From contig DAVZID010000001.1 in NCBI GenBank assembly GCA_052273485.1, positions 1-64,000 on the forward strand: 64,000 nucleotides of DNA, read 5' to 3'. The notes beneath the pieces were generated by a model that worked only from the letters and a program-made list of their open reading frames with translations, searched no databases and had not been told where the DNA came from. The stretch comes from Anthropogastromicrobium sp052273485 (GTDB taxonomy: Bacteria; Bacillota; Clostridia; Lachnospirales; Lachnospiraceae). Below are positions 16,314 to 25,916 of this stretch, piece after piece; within the stretch, counting starts at the first letter, position 1; each line of letters begins with the position of its first letter. A program made the translations under genes and the position numbers.

Positions 16314-16802
16314 GTGAGATTACTAGGACTCGACTATGGTTCCAAGACAGTGGGAGTGGCAGTCAGTGACCCGTTGGGGTATACTGCCCAGCCGTTAGAA
16401 ACCATTACAAGAAAAGAAGAGAATAAACTGCGGCGCACACTTGCACGCATCGAACAGCTGGTAAAGGAGTATCAGATCGAGAAGATCATTTTGGGACTTC
16501 CCGTTAACATGGACGGATCAGCAGGAGAGCGAGCAGAGCTAGCGCTTGCGTTTAAAGCAATGCTGGAGCGCAGAACCGGGCTTGAGGTTATCATGCAGGA
16601 TGAGAGGTTGACGACAGTTGCAGCCGATGAGATTTTGCAGGAGTGCGGTATGCCGAAGGAAAAAAGAAAAACCGTGATTGATCAGGTAGCGGCAGGACTG
16701 ATTTTGCAGGATTATATGGAAAATTCCAAAAAGAATCCGATAGTCACTGAAACCGAGTCAGACGCGGAAACACAGCAAACGAATAAAATTAATAAAAATT
16801 AA
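16314..16802 (+). CDS. ruvX: Holliday junction resolvase-like protein YqgF/RuvX
   Basis: 162 residues from a GTG start (LLGLDYGSKTVGVAVSDPLG), with a weak purine-rich ribosome binding site. RuvX/YqgF has an RNase H-like fold; E. coli YqgF is involved in pre-16S rRNA 5' end processing, and other members cut Holliday junctions. Asp in GLDYG, Glu in LGLPVNMDGS-adjacent strands and DERLTT/DQVAA segments form the acidic site. The C-terminal ~20 residues are a polar extension. It lies between ireB and the DUF1292 gene. Confidence 0.93.
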   Translation: MRLLGLDYGSKTVGVAVSDPLGYTAQPLETITRKEENKLRRTLARIEQLVKEYQIEKIILGLPVNMDGSAGERAELALAFKAMLERRTGLEVIMQDERLTTVAADEILQECGMPKEKRKTVIDQVAAGLILQDYMENSKKNPIVTETESDAETQQTNKINKN

Positions 16803-16862
16803 AACCTGGAAGTTATGAATAGCACAGCAGACTAGGAAAAAAGAAAAGACTGGAGAAGGCGA

Positions 16863-17126
16863 ATGGAAGATAAGATCATTTTGACAGCAGACGATGGAAC
16901 AGAAGCAGAGTTCTATGTGATTGAGGAGACAAGACTTGGCGGAAACGATTATCTGCTGGTGGCAGATTCGGATGATGAGGACGCAGAGTGCCTGATTTTA
17001 AAAGACACTTCACGTGCGGAGGATCCGGATGCCGTTTATGAGCTGGTTGAGGATGAGACCGAGCTGGACGCTGTTTCGAAAGTATTTGAAGAACTCCTTT
17101 CCGATGAGGATATCACCATTGAATAA
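16863..17126 (+). CDS. DUF1292 protein
   Basis: 87 residues, very acidic. It begins with a short strand pattern (IILTADDGTEAEFYVIEETR) typical of DUF1292 (YrzB-like) proteins and ends in a run of Asp/Glu. The biochemical function of this family is not established. GGAGAAGG precedes the ATG. It is the standard neighbour of ireB and ruvX in Firmicutes. Confidence 0.88.
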   Translation: MEDKIILTADDGTEAEFYVIEETRLGGNDYLLVADSDDEDAECLILKDTSRAEDPDAVYELVEDETELDAVSKVFEELLSDEDITIE

Positions 17127-17273
17127 CATCACGTAAAAAGACATAGTCTGGACGTTTGGTGGTGGCGAGTGAATGAAGACTCCACAATCGTTATTCGAAT
17201 GAAACATTGGACAGAGAAGTTACGACAGAAGAAAGAGCTGTTTCATAAATGAACAGGGAAAAGGAGGTAAGGT

Positions 17274-18938
17274 TTGAGTACAGTTGAAACAAGTGTCAAG
17301 GTCATACCGTTAGGAGGTCTTGAGCAAATCGGAATGAATATGACGGTGTTTGAGTATGGAGAGAGCATCATCGTAGTAGACTGCGGTATGTCATTCCCAG
17401 GAGATGAGATGCTGGGTATTGATATGGTCATTCCGGATATCACGTATCTGAAGCAGAACATTCACAAGGTAAAGGGTGTGTTTATCACCCATGGTCATGA
17501 GGACCACATTGGCGCGTTGCCGTTTTTCTTTAAGGAGATTAACGTCCCGCTGTATGGAACAAAGCTGACACTCGGAATCATCGAGGGAAAGCTTGAGGAA
17601 CACGGCATCACAAAGAGCGTAAAGAGAAAGGTCGTAAAGTATGGCCAGACGATCAGCGCGGGCGATTTCCGCGTTGAATTTATCCGCACCAATCACAGTA
17701 TCGTTGACGCGGCAGCGCTTGCAATTACCTCACCGGCAGGAACGATCATCCACACTGGAGACTTCAAGATCGACTACACACCAGTATTTGGTGATATGGC
17801 TGATTTGCAGCGTTTTGCTGAGCTGGGAAAGAAAGGCGTGTTAGCACTTCTTTGCGATAGTACCAATGCGCTGCGTCCGGGCTTTACGGCATCGGAGCGT
17901 ACCGTAGGTCACACCTTTGATACGATCTTCTCCGAGCACAGAAATCAGCGAATTATCGTTGCAACCTTCGCATCAAACGTAGACCGTGTGCAGCAGATCA
18001 TCAATACCGCCTACAAGAACGACCGTAAGGTTGTCGTAGAGGGACGAAGCATGGTTAATATCATCGGCAAGGCAAGTGAGCTTGGCTATATCAACATTCC
18101 AGAGGGAACACTGATCGATATCGAGCTGCTTCGCAATTATCCGCCGGAAAAGACGGTTATCATCACGACCGGAAGTCAGGGTGAGTCCATGGCTGCATTG
18201 TCTCGTATGGCAGCAGCGATCCACAGAAAGGTTAGCATCTGTCCAGGTGATCTGGTTGTCTTCTCCTCAAACCCGATTCCGGGAAATGAAAAGTCCGTAT
18301 CCAAGGTCATCAACGAGCTGTCTATGTTGGGTGCAGAGGTTATCTATCAGGATACTCATGTATCTGGTCATGCGTGCCAGGAGGAGATCAAGTTAATGTA
18401 CTCCCTGGTTCGCCCGAAGTATTCTATCCCGGTTCACGGTGAGTTCCGCCACAGAAAGGCACAGGCTGAGATTGCAGAATCCCTCGGTATCCCGAAGGAC
18501 AACATTTTTATGATTCAGTCTGGTGATGTACTGGAACTTAGTGAGGAGAGTGCGCTTGTCACCGGACAGGTAACACACGGCGGTATCCTTGTCGATGGAC
18601 TTGGTGTCGGTGATGTTGGAAACATCGTTCTTCGTGATCGTCAGAATCTGTCACAGGATGGTATTATCATTGTCGTTTTGACACTGGAGCGCTATACCAA
18701 TAACCTGCTTGCAGGACCGGATATTGTATCGAGAGGTTTTGTCTATATCCGTGAGTCTGAGAATCTGATGATCGAGGCTCAACAGGTTGTAGAGGATGCA
18801 GTATTTGATTGTCTGGATCACAAGATTTCCGACTGGTCTAAGATCAAGAATGAGATTCGTGACAGCTTAAGTAACTATCTGTGGAAGAAGATGAAGCGTA
18901 GTCCGATGATCCTTCCGATCATCATGGAAGTGGAGTAA
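17274..18938 (+). CDS. rnj: Ribonuclease J
   Basis: 554 residues. This metallo-beta-lactamase/beta-CASP nuclease has 5'-3' exonuclease and endonuclease activity and is central to mRNA decay and rRNA maturation in Firmicutes. The zinc motif HGHEDH is at 73-78, with HTGDFKID, the beta-CASP domain (DSTNALRPGFTASERTVG) and GEFRHRKAQAEIA further on, and a C-terminal domain to residue 554. The start is TTG with AAGGAGG at ideal spacing; no better ATG is near. The 147-base gap before it holds no recognised element. The trmR-like gene follows after four bases. Confidence 0.96.
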   Translation: MSTVETSVKVIPLGGLEQIGMNMTVFEYGESIIVVDCGMSFPGDEMLGIDMVIPDITYLKQNIHKVKGVFITHGHEDHIGALPFFFKEINVPLYGTKLTLGIIEGKLEEHGITKSVKRKVVKYGQTISAGDFRVEFIRTNHSIVDAAALAITSPAGTIIHTGDFKIDYTPVFGDMADLQRFAELGKKGVLALLCDSTNALRPGFTASERTVGHTFDTIFSEHRNQRIIVATFASNVDRVQQIINTAYKNDRKVVVEGRSMVNIIGKASELGYINIPEGTLIDIELLRNYPPEKTVIITTGSQGESMAALSRMAAAIHRKVSICPGDLVVFSSNPIPGNEKSVSKVINELSMLGAEVIYQDTHVSGHACQEEIKLMYSLVRPKYSIPVHGEFRHRKAQAEIAESLGIPKDNIFMIQSGDVLELSEESALVTGQVTHGGILVDGLGVGDVGNIVLRDRQNLSQDGIIIVVLTLERYTNNLLAGPDIVSRGFVYIRESENLMIEAQQVVEDAVFDCLDHKISDWSKIKNEIRDSLSNYLWKKMKRSPMILPIIMEVE

Positions 18939-18942
18939 TTCA

Positions 18943-19599
18943 ATGTTTGATTTTGAGCGGGCAACCGATTATATTCGCTCCCTGGAACTTCCAGGGAGCG
19001 CTCTGAGTGAACAAATCCAAAGAGACGCGCTGGCAGGAGACGTGCCGATTATTCGGCCGGAGACTGCCAGTTTTCTGCTCTTTTTAATCCGTCTGAAACG
19101 GCCGCTTTCCATCCTCGAGGTGGGTACGGCGGTGGGCTATTCTGCGATTCGCATGAGCGAGGTCATGCCGAAGGATGCAAAGATCACGACGATTGAGAAG
19201 TATCCGCCGCGCATCGAGGAGGCAAAGCGTAACTTCGCACGGGCGCCAAGAGGCTGTGACATCACACTGCTTGAGGGCGATGCGGCCGAACTTTTAAAGA
19301 CACTGGACAAGCCATACGATTTGATTTTTATGGATGCGGCGAAGGGCCAGTATATTCATTTCCTTCCGGATGTGCTGCGGCTTTTAGCACCGGATGGACT
19401 TTTGTTTTCGGACAATGTGCTTCAGGACGGCGATGTTTTGGAGTCTAGATTTGCGGTGACGAGACGCAACCGCACGATTCACAGCAGGATGCGAGAATAT
19501 CTGACGATGCTGACGCATACGCCAGAACTTACCACATCGGTCATTCCGATCGGAGACGGCGTCTCACTGACAATGAAGAAAAACACGGAGGAAATGTGA
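18943..19599 (+). CDS. trmR: SAM-dependent O-methyltransferase, TrmR-like (tRNA 5-hydroxyuridine methyltransferase)
   Basis: 218 residues of the COMT-like family. The SAM motif is LEVGTAVGYSAIRMSE, and the metal/substrate segments are IFMDAAKGQY and SDNVLQDGDV. In B. subtilis the homologue YrrM (TrmR) methylates ho5U34 in tRNA to mo5U34 and lies beside the U32 genes trhP1/trhP2. The same order here, with a U32 gene one base downstream, supports that function over a generic catechol-type methyltransferase. The assignment rests on context and general similarity. Confidence 0.82.
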   Translation: MFDFERATDYIRSLELPGSALSEQIQRDALAGDVPIIRPETASFLLFLIRLKRPLSILEVGTAVGYSAIRMSEVMPKDAKITTIEKYPPRIEEAKRNFARAPRGCDITLLEGDAAELLKTLDKPYDLIFMDAAKGQYIHFLPDVLRLLAPDGLLFSDNVLQDGDVLESRFAVTRRNRTIHSRMREYLTMLTHTPELTTSVIPIGDGVSLTMKKNTEEM

Positions 19600-19600
19600 T

Positions 19601-20851
19601 ATGGCAGCGAGAAAAAAGCCAGAGCTTTTGATCCCGGCAAGCAGTCTTGACGTGCTAAAGACAGCTGTCACCTACGGGGCAGATGCGGTCTACATCGGCG
19701 GTGAGGCATTCGGTCTTCGGGCAAAGGCAAAGAATTTTAGCAAAGAGGATATGGCAGAGGGCATTTCTTTTGCCCATGCACACGGCGTAAAAGTCTATGT
19801 GACCGCCAATATTTTGGCACACAACGACGATTTGGACGGTGTGCGCACGTATTTTCGTGAGTTAAAGACAATCGGACCAGATGCGCTTATTATTTCCGAT
19901 CCGGGCGTGTTTATGATCGCAAAGGAAGAACTTCCAGAGATGGAAATTCACATCAGCACCCAGGCAAATAATTGCAACTACGGCACCTACAATTTCTGGC
20001 ATCAGCTTGGCGCAAAGAGAGTTGTCTCTGCAAGAGAGCTGTCTCTTTATGAGTTAAAGCAGATTCGTGAGCACATCCCAGATGATCTTGAGATCGAGAC
20101 TTTTGTACACGGTGCGATGTGCATCTCTTATTCTGGAAGATGTCTTCTTAGCAATTACATGGTTGGACGTGATGCAAACCAGGGCGCTTGCACACACCCG
20201 TGCCGTTGGAAGTATTCGATCGTCGAGGAGACACGTCCGGGCGAATATTATCCGGTTTATGAGAATGAGCGCGGCACTTATATCTTTAACTCAAAGGATT
20301 TGTGCATGATCGAGCATATTCCGGATCTTGTAGCATGTGGCATCGACAGCTTAAAGGTCGAGGGACGCATGAAGACGGCGCTATATGTAGCGACTGTGGC
20401 GCGTACGTACCGCAAGGCAATCGACGATTACTTTGAGGATCCGAAGACGTATGAGGCCAACATGGAGTGGTATAAGGAAGAGATTGGAAAGTGCACCTAC
20501 CGCGAATTTACAACTGGATTTTTCTATGGAAAGCCATCACACGATGCGCAGATTTACGACAGCAACACCTACGTAAAGAATTACACCTATCTAGGAACCG
20601 TGGAGTCGATTGACGAGAACGGACGCAGCGTGTTCGAGCAGAAAAATAAGTTCAGCGTCGGTGAGACGATCGAGGTGATGAAGCCGGATGGACGAAACAT
20701 TCCGTTCAATGTGATTGGAATTTTCGATGAGGACGGCAATGCGCAGGAGAGTGCACCGCATCCAAAGCAGATGCTTCATGTTGTATTTGACAGCACACCA
20801 GAGCCGCAGGATATTTTGCGTCGTCAGGAACTAGAGAACGAAAAGCAGTGA
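19601..20851 (+). CDS. U32 family protein, TrhP-like tRNA hydroxylation factor
   Basis: 416 residues. The family was first called peptidase U32, but members such as TrhP and RlhA are needed for prephenate-dependent hydroxylation of tRNA U34 or 23S C2501. Diagnostic segments are LLIPASSLDVLKTAVTYGAD at the start, AVYIGGEAFGLRAKAKNFS, FVHGAMCISYSGRCLLSNY and NQGACTHPCRW, with cysteines suited to an iron-sulfur cluster. It follows the trmR-like gene by one base, and its stop overlaps the in-frame GTG before the M16C gene. Together the pair would build mo5U34. Only one U32 gene is present, whereas Bacillus has two. Confidence 0.85.
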   Translation: MAARKKPELLIPASSLDVLKTAVTYGADAVYIGGEAFGLRAKAKNFSKEDMAEGISFAHAHGVKVYVTANILAHNDDLDGVRTYFRELKTIGPDALIISDPGVFMIAKEELPEMEIHISTQANNCNYGTYNFWHQLGAKRVVSARELSLYELKQIREHIPDDLEIETFVHGAMCISYSGRCLLSNYMVGRDANQGACTHPCRWKYSIVEETRPGEYYPVYENERGTYIFNSKDLCMIEHIPDLVACGIDSLKVEGRMKTALYVATVARTYRKAIDDYFEDPKTYEANMEWYKEEIGKCTYREFTTGFFYGKPSHDAQIYDSNTYVKNYTYLGTVESIDENGRSVFEQKNKFSVGETIEVMKPDGRNIPFNVIGIFDEDGNAQESAPHPKQMLHVVFDSTPEPQDILRRQELENEKQ

Positions 20852-20868
20852 TAGAAGGGCAGAAAAAG

Positions 20869-23772
20869 ATGGATTTGACAAAAGTACCGCAGTATGAACT
20901 GATGGAGCATCATTATGTGAAGGAGCTTGAGAGCGAGGGGTATTTGATGCGCCACAAAAAAACGGGCGCACGCGTTTTTGTATTAGAAAACGATGATAAT
21001 AATAAGGTCTTTAATATCGCATTTCGCACTGTTCCGACTGACAGCACTGGTGTCGCACATATTATTGAGCACACCGTTTTGTGCGGTTCCGACAAGTATC
21101 CGGTCAAGGATCCGTTTGTGGAGTTGGCAAAGGGATCACTCAACACATTTTTAAATGCGATGACCTATTCGGACAAGACGATGTTTCCGCTCGCAAGCAC
21201 AAATGACAAGGATTTCTTTAATCTGATGTCCGTCTATATGGATGGCGTGTTTCACCCGAATATCACAAAAGAGCGCAAGATCTTCGAGCAGGAGGGCTGG
21301 CACTACGAGATGGAAAGCACGGATGGCGAGTTGACGTATAATGGCGTCGTGTATAACGAGATGAAGGGTGCTTTTTCGAGTGCAGACGAGGTGCTTGGCC
21401 GCCACGTGCAGGAAGCATTATATCCAGATACGACCTACGCGTTTGAGTCGGGCGGCGATCCGGCATGTATTCCGGATTTGACCTACGAAGAGTATCTGGC
21501 ATTTTATCGGAAATATTATCATCCGTCCAACAGCTACATTTATCTGTACGGCGATCTTGACATGGCAGAGGCGCTGAACTGGATGGACCGCGAATATTTA
21601 AGTCACTATGAAAAGCAGGAGATTGATTCCACAATCGCACCGCAGAAGCCGTTTGATGCGATGAAGCAGATCGAGTTTTCCTATGCAGCATCCGAGGATG
21701 ATGACGAGGGCACCTATTTTACTTGGTCAAAGGTTGTATCAAATGCACTTGACCGCGAGAAATACCTCGCTTTTCAGGTGTTAGAGTATGTGCTTCTTGA
21801 TGCGCCGGGAGCGCCGCTTAAGCAGGCACTTCTTGATGCAGGCATTGGTGTGGACATTTACGGTGGCTTTGAGGATGGTATCTTGCAGCCGTCTTTTGAG
21901 GTGACGGCGAAGGGCGCAGCACCAGAGCAGCGTGACGCTTTCGTTCAGACAATTGAAACCACATTAAAAAAGCTTGTCACAGAGGGAGTCAATAAACGAT
22001 CTCTTCTCGCCGGCTTAAACAGCTTACAATTTCGCTTAAAAGAGGGCGATTTTGGCCGCTGGCCGAAGGGATTGATGTATGGTCTGGATCTGTTTGACAG
22101 CTGGCTGTACGACGACAATGCTGCTTTTTTACTTTTGGAGACACAAGAGACGATGGATGCGCTCTACAAAAAGGCAGAGGGCAATTATTTTGAGCAGCTG
22201 ATTATGGACTGCCTGATCGACAATACCTTTGGTGTTGTGGCAATGGCTGTTCCGCAGCCGGGTCTTGACGCAGAAAATGAAAAGAAGGTTGCCGAGAAGC
22301 TTCGCGCCTACAAGGAAACACTTTCCAAAGAAGAGATCGAGGCGATTGTGCGCCACACGAAGGAATTAAAGGAGTATCAGGAGACTCCAAGTACAAAAGA
22401 AGAGCTCGAGACCATTCCGATGCTGACGCGCGCCGATATCAAGCGCGAGGTGCTTCCACTGTACAATGAAGAACGAAGTATCAACGGTGTTCTAGTATTG
22501 TTCCATGAGATGTCCACAAAGGAGATTGGTTATCTGGAGCTTGTATTTGATGCTGATTTTGCATCGCTTTCGGAGCTTCCATATCTGTCATTGTTAAAGC
22601 AGATTTTAGGTGTTGTTGGGGCAGGACCATACAGCTATACGGAGCTTATGGATGAAGTCAATATTCATACCGGTGGCATTGATCCGGGCTTTGTCGTACT
22701 TCAGCCAGAAAATGGTCATCCGACCGTTCGCTTCTCCTTCCGAATTAAGGCATTCTATAATGAACTGGAGACGGCGATTCGTTTGACGAAGGAAATGATG
22801 TATGCGTCCGATCTGGCAAACGAAAAACGTCTATACGAGATCATTGGTGAGACACGCTCGCAGCTTTACGAGCGCTTAAAGAGTGCCGGACATAACACGG
22901 CAATCAAGCGTGCATCATCCTATCACAGCGAGTCGGGCTATTTAAATGAGCTGATGACGGGCATTTCGTTCTATGAGTTCTTAAATGATCTGTATGAGCA
23001 TTTTGAGGAGCGAAAGAGTACCATTATTGAAATGCTAAAATCTGTCAGCCACCGCCTGTTTAACAAAGAGGCGATGCTTGTCAGCTTTACCGCAGACAAG
23101 AAGGGTTTTGAGATGCTTACAGGTGCGATGAATGCACTTACTCCAGAGATGCCGGATGAAGCCTTTCAGAAGGCAAAGTGGCATATGCCGCTTGAAAAGA
23201 AAAACGAGGGAATTTGCTGTGCATCTCAGATTCAATTTGTTGCCAGAACCGGCAATTATAAGGATGAAGGGCTGCCATTTCAGGGATCCCTTCTTGTTTT
23301 ACAGAACATCTTAAACTATGATTATCTGTGGATTCGCCTGCGCGTAAAGGGCGGCGCCTACGGCTGCATGTCCGGCATGGGACGCGATGGCGATTGCTAT
23401 ATGGTATCGTATCTGGATCCAAAGTTAGCAGAGACAAATGAGGTGTATGAGCAGCTTACGGCGTATTTAGAGAGCTTCGATCAGGATGAGCGCAGCATGG
23501 ACCGCTTCGTGATCGGTGCGATCAGCGAGATGGATATTCCAAAGAATCCGGCCGCACTCGGCGTTCGTGGATTGACTGCATATCTAAGCGGCATTACAAG
23601 AGAGCAGCTTCAGAAGGAACGCGATGAGGTGCTTCATACCGATGCAGCCGATATTCGCGCACTGGTGCCGTATGCGAAGGCCGTGCTTAGCGAGGACTGT
23701 CTGTGTGTCGTTGGAAATGAGAACAAGATTAAGGAGAATCGTGCGCTGTTTGCAAATGTGCGATCCCTGTAA
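20869..23772 (+). CDS. M16C zinc metalloprotease (presequence-protease/insulysin family)
   Basis: 967 residues, full length for the single-chain M16C clan. The inverted zinc motif HIIEH is at 64-68, within GVAHIIEHTVLCGSDKYPVK; ELAKGSLNTFLNAMTYSDKT follows. A second, catalytically silent half and the RVKGGAYG...G substrate-binding segment near residue 830 are visible. No signal peptide is seen, so it should degrade peptides in the cytoplasm. ATG 20869 is preferred for its GAAGGG spacing; GTG 20848 overlaps the previous stop. The physiological substrate is unknown. Confidence 0.92.
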   Translation: MDLTKVPQYELMEHHYVKELESEGYLMRHKKTGARVFVLENDDNNKVFNIAFRTVPTDSTGVAHIIEHTVLCGSDKYPVKDPFVELAKGSLNTFLNAMTYSDKTMFPLASTNDKDFFNLMSVYMDGVFHPNITKERKIFEQEGWHYEMESTDGELTYNGVVYNEMKGAFSSADEVLGRHVQEALYPDTTYAFESGGDPACIPDLTYEEYLAFYRKYYHPSNSYIYLYGDLDMAEALNWMDREYLSHYEKQEIDSTIAPQKPFDAMKQIEFSYAASEDDDEGTYFTWSKVVSNALDREKYLAFQVLEYVLLDAPGAPLKQALLDAGIGVDIYGGFEDGILQPSFEVTAKGAAPEQRDAFVQTIETTLKKLVTEGVNKRSLLAGLNSLQFRLKEGDFGRWPKGLMYGLDLFDSWLYDDNAAFLLLETQETMDALYKKAEGNYFEQLIMDCLIDNTFGVVAMAVPQPGLDAENEKKVAEKLRAYKETLSKEEIEAIVRHTKELKEYQETPSTKEELETIPMLTRADIKREVLPLYNEERSINGVLVLFHEMSTKEIGYLELVFDADFASLSELPYLSLLKQILGVVGAGPYSYTELMDEVNIHTGGIDPGFVVLQPENGHPTVRFSFRIKAFYNELETAIRLTKEMMYASDLANEKRLYEIIGETRSQLYERLKSAGHNTAIKRASSYHSESGYLNELMTGISFYEFLNDLYEHFEERKSTIIEMLKSVSHRLFNKEAMLVSFTADKKGFEMLTGAMNALTPEMPDEAFQKAKWHMPLEKKNEGICCASQIQFVARTGNYKDEGLPFQGSLLVLQNILNYDYLWIRLRVKGGAYGCMSGMGRDGDCYMVSYLDPKLAETNEVYEQLTAYLESFDQDERSMDRFVIGAISEMDIPKNPAALGVRGLTAYLSGITREQLQKERDEVLHTDAADIRALVPYAKAVLSEDCLCVVGNENKIKENRALFANVRSL

Positions 23773-23866
23773 GTTTACAGACAGTTCTTCGACGGTACCC
23801 TTTGTCACAGAGCTAGCTAGAGAATACGTTTCTTTATTTAACATTGCTTAACAAGAAAGAGGAAAT

Positions 23867-24772
23867 ATGGAAAAACAGAAAAAATCAGGCTTTATTGCAC
23901 TAGTCGGACGCCCGAACGTAGGCAAGTCCACACTGATGAATCATCTGATCGGACAGAAGATTGCGATCACATCAAGAAAGCCGCAGACAACAAGAAATCA
24001 GATTCGTACCGTTTACACAGACGAGCGCGGCCAGGCCGTTTTTCTGGATACGCCGGGCATCCATAAGGCACAGAATCGTCTCGGAACGTATATGGTAGAG
24101 GTTGCGCAGAAAACCTTCTCGCAGGCAGATATTGTTATGTGGCTGGTTGAGCCGACCACCTTTATCGGAAGAGGCGAGCAGGAGATCGCAAAGAAGCTGC
24201 GCCAGTTAAAGTGTCCAGTCTTTCTGATTGTAAACAAGACGGATACCGTAAAGAAGGAAGCCGTAGCAGAGTGTATCAAGGCGTACCGCCAGATTGTCGA
24301 TTTTGACGAGGTCGTAGCGGTTTCTGCGCTTCGAAGCGTCAACACCGATGCGCTGCTTGATACAGTATTTCGTTACTTGCCGTATGGTCCGATGTATTAC
24401 GATGAGGATACCGTCACCGATCAGCCAATGCGTCAGATTGCAGCCGAGATGATTCGTGAGAAGGCACTCAGACGTCTTCAGGAGGAGATTCCACACGGTA
24501 TCGCAGTCACAATTGAGACAATGAAAGAGCGTCCGGACGGCTCCGTGATGGACATTGAGGCATCGATCATCTGTGAGCGCGAGTCTCACAAGGGCATCAT
24601 CATCGGAAAGGGCGGCTCGATGTTAAAGGCCATCGGAAGCGATGCGCGCCGCGATATCGAGGACATGCTTGAAATGAAGGTTAACTTAAAGCTGTTTGTT
24701 AAGGTGCGCAAGGACTGGAGAGACAGTGACCTTTATATGAAGAATTTCGGGTATCACGAGGATGAGCAGTAA
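23867..24772 (+). CDS. era: GTPase Era
   Basis: 301 residues. An essential GTPase that binds 16S rRNA near its 3' end during 30S assembly. G1 is GRPNVGKST, G3 is LDTPGIHKAQNRLG, G4 is NKTD, and the C-terminal KH domain carries the GxxG loop IIIGKGGSMLKAIG. RBS AAGAGG precedes it. recO follows, the common era-recO pairing, but with repeat copy C between them. Confidence 0.98.
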   Translation: MEKQKKSGFIALVGRPNVGKSTLMNHLIGQKIAITSRKPQTTRNQIRTVYTDERGQAVFLDTPGIHKAQNRLGTYMVEVAQKTFSQADIVMWLVEPTTFIGRGEQEIAKKLRQLKCPVFLIVNKTDTVKKEAVAECIKAYRQIVDFDEVVAVSALRSVNTDALLDTVFRYLPYGPMYYDEDTVTDQPMRQIAAEMIREKALRRLQEEIPHGIAVTIETMKERPDGSVMDIEASIICERESHKGIIIGKGGSMLKAIGSDARRDIEDMLEMKVNLKLFVKVRKDWRDSDLYMKNFGYHEDEQ

Positions 24773-24775
24773 ACA

Positions 24776-24959
24776 AATTCACGGGGGAGTTTTACGAAAC
24801 GCCCACTCGGTGAAGTGACTTTGTCGACGGGCCCAATTCCGCGGGACCCCACTACATGTTTTCAACGAAAGTGTATTTTGACAACGGGCCCGCTACAACG
24901 TCCCGTCTCGTAAAGCACATTCACCTCGGGGCTTTTATGTAAGTCTGTGTTCGTGAATT
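24776..24959 (-). repeat. Dispersed palindromic repeat, copy C (diverged)
   Basis: About 184 bases bounded by AATTCACG and CGTGAATT. It shares GGAGTTTTACGAAACG, TTTGTCGACGG, ACAACG-TCTCGTAAAGCA and TTCACCTCGG with copy B but is more G/C-rich and diverged. GGGCCC occurs twice as internal palindromes. It starts four bases after the era stop and ends 34 bases before recO. Confidence 0.65.
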
Positions 24960-24993
24960 GCCACTCATAAGTGAATCAGGGAAAGGAAAACAA

Positions 24994-25770
24994 ATGGATA
25001 CAGTAACGGTGAGCGGAATGGTACTGTCTGCCATGCCAATCGGCGAATATGACAGGCGAATTGTGCTTCTGACAACGGATTTAGGGCGCATCAGTGCATT
25101 TGTGCGGGGTGCGAGACGCCCCAACAGCTCTCTGCTTGCCGCAGCGCGTCCCTTTTCAATGGGGGAATTTTCACTGCATGCAGGTCGTGATTCCTATACA
25201 GTGCAGTCTGCTTCGATAAAGGAATATTTCGAGGCAATCAATGCCGATGTCACGAAGATGGCCTACGGCTGCTATTTTCTGGAGGCGGCAGGCTTTGTCT
25301 CAGAAGAAAACGATGACGCAAAGGAACTGTTGAATCTGCTTTACTTTTCGTTAAAGGCGCTCGAAAATCAAGCCATTCCAGATGAACTGGTGCGTTTAAT
25401 TTACGAGATTCGTCTGTTTGCTGTAATGGGTGTATATCCGCAGGTATTTGAGTGCAGAACTTGCGGCAGCAGGCTCACAAAGGGATGGCTGTCAATCGAG
25501 CGCGGAAACTGTATTTGTGAGGACTGCGCGAACGCAAAACGTGATACGCAGACACAGCAGCGCGTTTATTTGGATGAGTCAACGATGTACACGCTTCAGT
25601 ATATTTTGACGGCATCGCTTGGAAAACTGTATACGTTCTGTGTGGAAAAGCCAGTGCAGCAGGCACTTCATGGCTTGACGGCAAAATGGCGTAAGCGATA
25701 TTTTCCGAGAGAATTTAAATCATTAACGGTGCTGGAAGAAATGCAGCACTTTACCGAGTGGGCGTTTTAA
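24994..25770 (+). CDS. recO: DNA repair protein RecO
   Basis: 258 residues. RecO anneals single strands and, with RecR, loads RecA on SSB-coated DNA. The N-terminal OB fold contains GMVLSAMPIGEYDRRIVLLT and a conserved RGARRPNSSL stretch. The zinc site is CRTCG...CICEDC near 160-185. Start ATG 24994 has GGGAAAGGA upstream; TTG 24958 lies in the repeat and is unlikely. Confidence 0.94.
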   Translation: MDTVTVSGMVLSAMPIGEYDRRIVLLTTDLGRISAFVRGARRPNSSLLAAARPFSMGEFSLHAGRDSYTVQSASIKEYFEAINADVTKMAYGCYFLEAAGFVSEENDDAKELLNLLYFSLKALENQAIPDELVRLIYEIRLFAVMGVYPQVFECRTCGSRLTKGWLSIERGNCICEDCANAKRDTQTQQRVYLDESTMYTLQYILTASLGKLYTFCVEKPVQQALHGLTAKWRKRYFPREFKSLTVLEEMQHFTEWAF

Positions 25771-25832
25771 GGAACAAGCACAATGCCGATACTTTTGTAA
25801 AGAAATGTTAATGAAATCGGAAGATTTTGTAC

Positions 25833-25861
25833 TTGAAATATTCGCGAAGATACCCTAGAAT
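25833..25861 (+). promoter_or_regulatory. Predicted promoter of the lipoprotein gene
   Basis: -35 TTGAAA (25833-25838), 17-base spacer, -10 TAGAAT (25856-25861). A small hairpin TGCC-GAAAAGA-GGCA follows in the leader. Confidence 0.5.
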
Positions 25862-25916
25862 GTATAAAAGGTAGGTCTCTGCCGAAAAGAGGCATTAAAT
25901 GAGAGGAAAGAAAAGT

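Noticed and set aside
23773..23866. Possible repeat remnant between the M16C gene and era
   Set aside because: TTCTTCGACGGTACC and TTTGTCAC look loosely like the family interior, but no inverted ends or continuous match exist.
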